Shown here one piece after another: positions 62,041 to 64,000 of a DNA stretch of 64,000 nt (its first letter is position 1; each line of letters begins with the position of its first letter). The translations under genes were made by a program, and so were the position numbers. The stretch is from Zonotrichia leucophrys gambelii (taxonomy: Eukaryota > Chordata > Aves > Passeriformes > Passerellidae). Below the pieces are notes generated by a model. That model had not been told where the DNA came from. It was given only the letters and a program-made list of their open reading frames with translations, and ran no database searches. The DNA is taken from contig NC_088171.1 in NCBI RefSeq assembly GCF_028769735.1, positions 146,465,917 through 146,529,916 of the forward strand, in the 5' to 3' direction.

Positions 62041-62330
62041 TGTGTTTAATGGAGAAGGGTTAACTTCTTCACTGGATCCACCACTGCCAGATTATACTAC
62101 ATGCTCTCCACTCTTAAACCTTTGCCATTGACTCTCTTACACTTTAAGCCTCTCTTCTCTCAGCCCTGCTCCGAGCTGTGGCTGGCAGCTCGCAACTGGG
62201 CCCTGCACCCACGCCCTTTGTAATAAACCGACAGTTTCACAACTTAACTACAAAAATCTCTCATCTCCATCCATCCCAACCACACATAACCCCCGTCACT
62301 CCTACAGACACTCCCACAGACGCTCCTACA
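62041..62330 (+). mobile_element. Probable solo LTR of an endogenous retrovirus
   Basis: The right part has TCTCAGCCCTGCTCCGAGCT, GTGGCTGGCAGCTCGCAACT, GGGCCCTGCACCCACGCCCT and TTGTAATAAACCG, with AATAAA at 62222-62227. A C-rich stretch follows, ending CGCTCCTACA at 62330. This fits R-U5 of an avian LTR ending in CA. The left end (TGTGTTTAATGG at 62041) is a guess, no target-site duplication was found, and the family name is unknown. Confidence 0.55.
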
Positions 62331-63064
62331 CCAAAGTATTTGCACAATCAGAGTTCTCAAAAAGTTTGGGGACAGATCTGTGGAGTTTCAGTACTTATTT
62401 GTGTATGCAACAAATCAGCCTGGACATATGGACTCAGCACTGTAAGAAAATTTTATTGGTTCTTACTCAAAAGGGGTTCTTATTGAGGACATTCAAAAGA
62501 TTTCTTACAGGGACAGAGGTGACACCATGGTAGAGAGGAGAGAAAATAAGGACAAAAAATACCTTTCTTATATTTTAGAAACTGAGCTGGTAGTCAATGC
62601 TGACAATGGGCTGACCAACCAGCTTTGATAATATGTAACTTGTTACAAAGGTTTTATAAAGGAAATAAAACTAATCAGCAATCTTGTAGAAAAGACAAGG
62701 GGAGTTGGTGGCACCTGAAATTTGGCATTCTGAAAGGCTATCCTTGGACAAAGAAGCAAGCAGTGGAAGTGGCCTAAGAGCCATGAGAAGTTTTACCTTC
62801 TCACCATCAAATGATGATAAGGTATCTCTTAATGTGATAAAACAGAGCTGAGATAAATTATGCAAAATAATTGTTCTAATCATTAGCAGTTGTGCAACGA
62901 TTCTTCCAATTATAGGGGAGATAGTTGTAGAGGGGAAAGGGTGGAGAACAGACCCTCTGTGCAGTTTCTTCAGAGGCTTTGGAAGCAGATGGATACTCCT
63001 CAAAAGTAGTTGATTAGGAGTTGAAAAGTCCAGGACAGACAGAAATTTCAAAATCAGCTTCATT

Positions 63065-63185
63065 CAGTTTTGTTCTGTGCTGTGTCTGGAGGAGCTCAGC
63101 ACCTCCTGTCCCACTGCTCCCCTTGAGGAAGGTGTAGATTGTGCTGAGGGCACCCCTCAGCCTTCTCCATTCCTCTGATGTTTCT
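63065..63185 (-). mobile_element. Degraded CR1 fragment, antisense
   Basis: On the minus strand it reads GAGAAGGCTGAGGGGTGCCC, TCAGCACAATCTACACCTTC and CTCAAGGGGAGCAGTGGGAC, parallel to the CR1 segment GGCTCAGGGGAGACCTCATC with CTCTACAACTACCTGAAAGG. The left boundary may extend toward 62,900. Confidence 0.6.
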
Positions 63186-64000
63186 GTTGGACCCATCAGA
63201 TAAGCCTCAGTTGTCATTGGTGGTATGAAGTGCCTTAGTCTACTTAATTGTTCTTGGTAGTTCTTGGTATATGAGCAGTTCTAGACTGCTCGTCATCTTT
63301 GACACAGTTTCTGTTGGTTCCAGTTGTTTTATGTTTGGTTTTTGTTTTTTTTTTAAATTAGGAAACAAGTCTGTGAGTACACACAGTTGAGTAGTGAAGG
63401 TTTATGTGTACTCTTTTGTTTTCTAACAAAAACTTAGGACTGATCTTAGTTCTAGTTGTTCTGTAGGCAATTATAGTGCAGAACCTATTGGTTTGTGTGA
63501 TGACAGGATATATAAATTTATATGTGTGTAGTTATTAACTCCCAAGTGTCCTCTCCTGTAACTTCAATCTTTTTAGCAATTTTCTTTTCTAAAACATTCA
63601 AGTTGAGATTCAGCTACAAATTAGAGTAGGCATCTGAACCTCTGTTGCTGTTGATTGAAAAATATTGCATGTATTTTTATTTGTTCCTTTTGTTCTGGAA
63701 TTTGTCCATAAACCATTGTCAGCACTATCTAGTGGATTACTGTAAGAACAGCTCTTCCATAAGAAACTTCTACATTTGTTCTTGATTGTGTAGCAAAACC
63801 TTAATGTACATGCGCATGTAGACATTCATATATATGAGTTGATCTGTTCTGGTGATTGAGGCTTGCTCTGAGAGGTTTCCTGATTCTGGGACAATTGAAG
63901 GACTTCAGTTGTCTTGGACCTGCTTTTCTGAGTATTTTCTTTTGTTAAGATTCTTCCTTTGAGGTTGGAGTTGGGTTCAGCCTTGCAAGTGATACCTCTT

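Larger units (their letters stand above)
56226..64000 (+). other. KHDRBS3: KHDRBS3 intron 5, 5' part (continues past window)
   Basis: Begins GTATGT. No sequence encoding the expected RG-rich exon 6 (GRGG, PRG repeats) was found up to base 64,000, so the next exon lies outside. It contains CR1 pieces, an LTR-like element and a G/T-rich tract. Region 60,000-62,000 holds only AT-rich unique-looking sequence. Confidence 0.8.

Noticed and set aside
1..64000. CRISPR arrays, bacterial operons, phage genes, tRNA or rRNA genes
   Set aside because: The window is vertebrate nuclear DNA; no regularly spaced arrays, cloverleaf-like genes or rRNA signatures were seen. The only tandem array is the minisatellite.

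Overview
The window is a stretch of vertebrate nuclear genome, almost certainly from a bird. The evidence is the many CR1 LINE copies in both orientations, several solo LTRs of avian endogenous-retrovirus type, and a nuclear copy of mitochondrial ND5 (NUMT) that reads in the vertebrate mitochondrial code. A songbird or other neoavian bird is most likely, but the species cannot be fixed from the sequence. There is one real protein-coding gene: the 5' part of KHDRBS3 (SLM2/T-STAR), a STAR-family KH-domain RNA-binding splicing regulator, on the + strand and running off the right edge.

Layout. Bases 1 to about 10,550 are AT-rich, gene-free upstream DNA with a 357-bp solo LTR (1366-1722) and CR1 pieces. 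About 10,550-11,880 is a CpG-island promoter with CCAAT boxes, GC boxes and a TATA-like box, followed by KHDRBS3 exon 1 (ATG at 11419, donor at 11507). Intron 1 (26.3 kb) is mostly unique sequence. It also holds ERVL-type solo LTRs and a 3-kb composite block at 20.9-23.8 kb: a + LTR, a CTCF-like site, a GC-rich minisatellite of about 1 kb, a truncated - LTR, the ND5 NUMT and a CR1 tail. Exon 2 is 37790-37908, exon 3 is 47086-47202, exon 4 is 49337-49483 and exon 5 is 56086-56225. Intron 4 carries a second copy of the 357-bp LTR (50922-51278), same orientation and about 97% identical to the first. Intron 5 continues beyond base 64,000 and carries CR1 pieces and another LTR-like element.

The five exons join in frame (phases 1, 0, 0, 0, then 2 at the last donor). 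They encode 203 complete codons covering QUA1, the KH domain and QUA2, which is the dimerisation and RNA-binding half of the protein. The RG-rich, proline-rich and tyrosine-rich C-terminal half lies outside the window. All other long open frames are chance frames through GC-rich or repeated DNA.

I found no new gene system. The most interesting items are the composite block in intron 1, the near-identical LTR pair 49.6 kb apart, the weak exon-4 splice donor with an adjoining U-tract, and a possible intronic polyadenylation product after exon 5.
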